The position numbers and the translations under genes are program-made. Of a stretch of 64,000 nt of DNA, positions 61,756-64,000 are shown in pieces. The notes beneath the pieces were generated by a model. It saw nothing but the letters and a program-made list of their open reading frames with translations. It did not search any database and had not been told where the DNA came from. How positions within the stretch are numbered: the stretch's first letter is position 1; each line of letters begins with the position of its first letter. The DNA comes from Flavobacteriales bacterium (GTDB taxonomy: Bacteria; Bacteroidota; Bacteroidia; UBA10329): the NCBI GenBank assembly GCA_020635535.1, contig JACJZP010000007.1, forward strand, positions 69,208 through 133,207. The letters are read 5' to 3'.

Positions 61756-63849
61756 TCAGTAGTCGAGCAACAAACGGATAGCATCCCCTACCCGCTCCTT
61801 GCTGGGCACCATGGTAGCCTCTAAGGTAGAGTTGAGCGGTATGGCCGGTACATCTTCTGAGCCCACCACTTTTACAGGTGCATCCAAGTATTCGAAACAG
61901 GTATCGGAGATACGGGCCGCAATGCTCTGCGCAAATGAGTTGGAAACGGGTTCTTCGGTCACCACCACGCACTTGCCGTGCTTCTTCACGGTGCTGTAAA
62001 TGAGTTCTTCATCCAACGGCTGTAGCGTGCGCAGGTCTATCACCTCTACCTGGCCTTCAAAGAAATGCTTGGCAGCATTCATGCTCCAATAAACCCCACG
62101 GCCATAGGTAATTACACACACGCTTTCGCCTGCATCCATCTTGGCCTTGTCGGCCTCCAAGGCCACGCGCCCTTTCCCGAAGGGTAGCACGTAATCCTCG
62201 CTCGGCTCAATGGTTCGTGCGCCTTCCGTGCCTTTTATCTTGCTCCAGTACAGGCCTTTGTGCTCCAGCATCACCACCGGGTTCGGGTCGTAGTAGGCTG
62301 CTTTCATCAGTCCTTTGAGGTCGGCACCCGTACTTGGGTACGCCACCTTAATGCCTTTGATGTTGCACAGCACGCTCTCCACACTCGAAGAGTGATACGG
62401 ACCACCACTGCCATACGCGCCAATAGGCACGCGTAGAATGCTGCTTACAGGCCATTTGCCATTACTCAGGTAGCACGAGCGGCTCACTTCCGTGAACAAC
62501 TGGTTCAAACCTGGCCAGATGTAATCGGCAAACTGAACTTCCACAATGGGTTTCAGCCCGGCTGCGCTCATACCCACCGTAGAACCGATGATGAACGCTT
62601 CCTGTATAGGCGTATTGAACACACGGTGGTCTCCGAACTTTTCAGCCAGGGTGGCCGCCTCACGGAATACACCGCCCAATCTTCTACCTACGTCCTGTCC
62701 GTAGAGCAGACATTCGGGGTGCTTTTCCATCAATTCGCGAATAGCGAAAAGGGCGCTGTCCACCATCACGGTCGGCTCCTTGCCCGCTGGGGCGCGTTCG
62801 CCTTTCTCCTCGGTTATGGGAGTGGGCGCAAACACATGCGTGAACAGGTCCTCTGGTTTCGGGTCTTCAAAACCCAATGCTTTCTCGTATTCCGCAGCTA
62901 CGAATTCCGTTGCTTCCGATTCCATGGTCAGCAGCTCGGCTTCCGAAACATCGGCATCCAACAACTGCTTTCTCAGTATCGGGAACGGGTCGCGCTTGGC
63001 GTGCTCCGCAAGGTTTTCATCGGTACGGTAAAAGTCCATTCGAACGCCCGAAGTATGGTGGTTCAGCAAGGGCACTTTCGCGTGAACCATAATTGGTCTA
63101 CGCTCCTTACGGATGGTATTTACGGCTTTCTCAATCGTAGTGAATGATTCAATAAAGTCACTACCGTTAATCGACTGAATTTCAAGGCCTTTAAATCCTT
63201 TTCCGTACTCACTGGCATCCATCGCACGAATCTCATCCGCACTGGCAGAAATGTCCCATTCATTGTCCTGAACCAGATACAGAATAGGCAGCTTTTTGAG
63301 CACCGCCATCTGCAGAGCTTCAGCTACTTCTCCTTCCGTAATAGCGGCATCACCAATGGAACAGACCACCACGGGTTTCTCGTCCGTTTCAGCATCCATG
63401 TTCATCAACTCGCGGTACTGCACGCCCATGGCAATTCCTGTGGTTGGAATGGCCTGCATGCCCGTTGCCGAACTCTGATGCGGAATCTTCGGCATGTCGT
63501 CTCTCCTCAGGCTTGGATGACTGTAGTACGTACGTCCGCCTGAGAACGGATCATCGCGCTTGGCCAACAATTGCAGCATCAACTCATGCGGTTGCATACC
63601 GATGGAAAGCAGAATGCTGTCATCGCGATAATATGGAGCTACGAAATCCTGTGGTTTCAGGTGTAATCCTAAAGCGATCTGAATGGCCTCGTGACCTCTG
63701 GAAGTAGCATGAACGTATTTACTCGTTACCCGCTGATTGACCTCATACAAAGTGGTCATGGCCTTGGCCGTGCACATCAGCCGGAAGGCTTTCTTCAGCG
63801 TATCAACAGGAACATTCGATTTCTGGCTCTTCTTCGTCACAGTCGTCAT
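61756..63849 (-). CDS. Fused E1 alpha/beta component of a 2-oxoacid dehydrogenase (branched-chain type)
   Basis: The N-terminal half is the E1 alpha part with the TPP-binding segment reading GDAAITEGEVAEALQMAV (usually GDG). Residue ~350 onward is the E1 beta part (LFAIRELMEKHPECLLYGQDVGRRLGG in part, GAYGSGGPYHSSS, VVVTEEPVSNSFAQSIAA). In most bacteria these are two chains. The fused form of about 700 aa is typical of Bacteroidetes and of branched-chain or 2-oxoisovalerate complexes, which feed branched fatty acid precursors. E2 and E3 genes are not in the window. A TACCTTTG box lies four bases before the ATG. Confidence 0.9.
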   Translation of the reverse strand: MTTVTKKSQKSNVPVDTLKKAFRLMCTAKAMTTLYEVNQRVTSKYVHATSRGHEAIQIALGLHLKPQDFVAPYYRDDSILLSIGMQPHELMLQLLAKRDDPFSGGRTYYSHPSLRRDDMPKIPHQSSATGMQAIPTTGIAMGVQYRELMNMDAETDEKPVVVCSIGDAAITEGEVAEALQMAVLKKLPILYLVQDNEWDISASADEIRAMDASEYGKGFKGLEIQSINGSDFIESFTTIEKAVNTIRKERRPIMVHAKVPLLNHHTSGVRMDFYRTDENLAEHAKRDPFPILRKQLLDADVSEAELLTMESEATEFVAAEYEKALGFEDPKPEDLFTHVFAPTPITEEKGERAPAGKEPTVMVDSALFAIRELMEKHPECLLYGQDVGRRLGGVFREAATLAEKFGDHRVFNTPIQEAFIIGSTVGMSAAGLKPIVEVQFADYIWPGLNQLFTEVSRSCYLSNGKWPVSSILRVPIGAYGSGGPYHSSSVESVLCNIKGIKVAYPSTGADLKGLMKAAYYDPNPVVMLEHKGLYWSKIKGTEGARTIEPSEDYVLPFGKGRVALEADKAKMDAGESVCVITYGRGVYWSMNAAKHFFEGQVEVIDLRTLQPLDEELIYSTVKKHGKCVVVTEEPVSNSFAQSIAARISDTCFEYLDAPVKVVGSEDVPAIPLNSTLEATMVPSKERVGDAIRLLLDY

Positions 63850-63853
63850 GCTT

Positions 63854-63861
63854 CAAAGGTA
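63854..63861 (-). promoter_or_regulatory. TAnnTTTG -7 box, 4 nt before start codon of the fused E1 gene
   Basis: TACCTTTG on the minus strand, then AAGC, then the ATG at 63849. The remaining 139 bases up to the window end hold no gene I can support. Confidence 0.65.
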
Positions 63862-64000
63862 ATGGATGACCATGAAAATGAATTAATGCAAATTGGACGC
63901 TTTCTCGATACATCCTTAAACTTCTACCAGCATTTATGCTTTTTTAGTTACGTTTAGACAATTGCTCTCAACAAATAAGAAAAGCAACCCAGATTTCCAC

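Noticed and set aside
61742..61972. Longer N-terminus for the small membrane protein at 61364
   Set aside because: The extra 77 codons lie inside the E1 gene in another frame and give a Cys/Arg-rich sequence with no membrane or domain character.
63691..63957. Open frame at the right end of the window on the plus strand
   Set aside because: Most of it is antisense to the fused E1 gene and it has no family pattern; only the last ~100 bases lie outside that gene.

Overview
The window looks like chromosomal DNA of a member of the Bacteroidota, most likely a marine or freshwater flavobacterium-like lineage; the genus cannot be named from this sequence. Supporting evidence: two proteins end in the gliding-motility/type B sorting module and two in the type A sorting module of the type IX secretion system (T9SS). 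There is also a GldA-type ABC ATPase, a GWxTD protein, the bacillithiol enzyme BshA, the alternative two-domain GlmU of Bacteroidetes, type B ribosomal protein L31 and a fused E1 alpha/beta 2-oxoacid dehydrogenase. TAnnTTTG promoter boxes occur throughout and Shine-Dalgarno sequences are largely absent.

Layout. 1-9.0 kb: the 3' end of an outer-membrane protein with calcium-binding repeats, an ether-lipid pair (alkylglycerol monooxygenase-like enzyme plus YhhN lysoplasmalogenase), Lon, the GlmU-like enzyme, L31 and a membrane-embedded M28 peptidase. 9.0-13.9 kb: a beta-helix lipoprotein, a glycosyltransferase, a PECR-like enoyl reductase, a second sterol-desaturase-family enzyme and a small Cys-rich lipoprotein. 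14-17.6 kb: the quality-control cluster tRNA-Leu, tig, clpP, clpX. 17.7-25.6 kb: flavin reductase, THUMP RNA methyltransferase, a secreted Asp-box beta-propeller, YceI, a class III aminotransferase, TraB/GumN and a degenerate methyltransferase. 25.6-34.7 kb: CoA-binding protein, tRNA-Ser, GWxTD, GT2, AroQ, XerD, two tandem-domain universal stress proteins, nucleoside phosphorylase, BshA and a LysE exporter. 34.7-41.7 kb: a GNAT-like protein, a beta-barrel protein, a PlsC-like acyltransferase, a large lipoprotein of unknown function and an SLC12-like transporter. 41.8-49.4 kb: an ECF sigma factor, an anti-sigma/TonB fusion, and two large paralogous SprB-repeat T9SS cargo proteins. 49.5-64 kb: a small outer-membrane protein, initiator tRNA-Met, era, der, metK, gldA, rsgA, a PAP2-related protein, two overlapping ppk2 genes, a secreted GH31 glycosidase, small membrane proteins, a methyltransferase and the fused branched-chain dehydrogenase E1.

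The window is gene-dense and mostly housekeeping. No stretch above about 210 bases lacks a gene, and I see no insertion sequence, prophage or CRISPR array. The most notable system-level signals are: (i) TAnnTTTG boxes only 4-8 nt before the start codon of ten genes, implying leaderless or nearly leaderless mRNAs; (ii) many convergent gene pairs whose 3' ends overlap; (iii) a sigma/anti-sigma-TonB unit beside two big adhesin-like T9SS proteins; (iv) two ether-lipid/sterol-desaturase loci; (v) a pair of PPK2 genes; and (vi) a 25-bp inverted repeat filling a divergent intergenic region. Start codons were moved inward from the longest open frame wherever a promoter box, signal peptide or family N-terminus required it.
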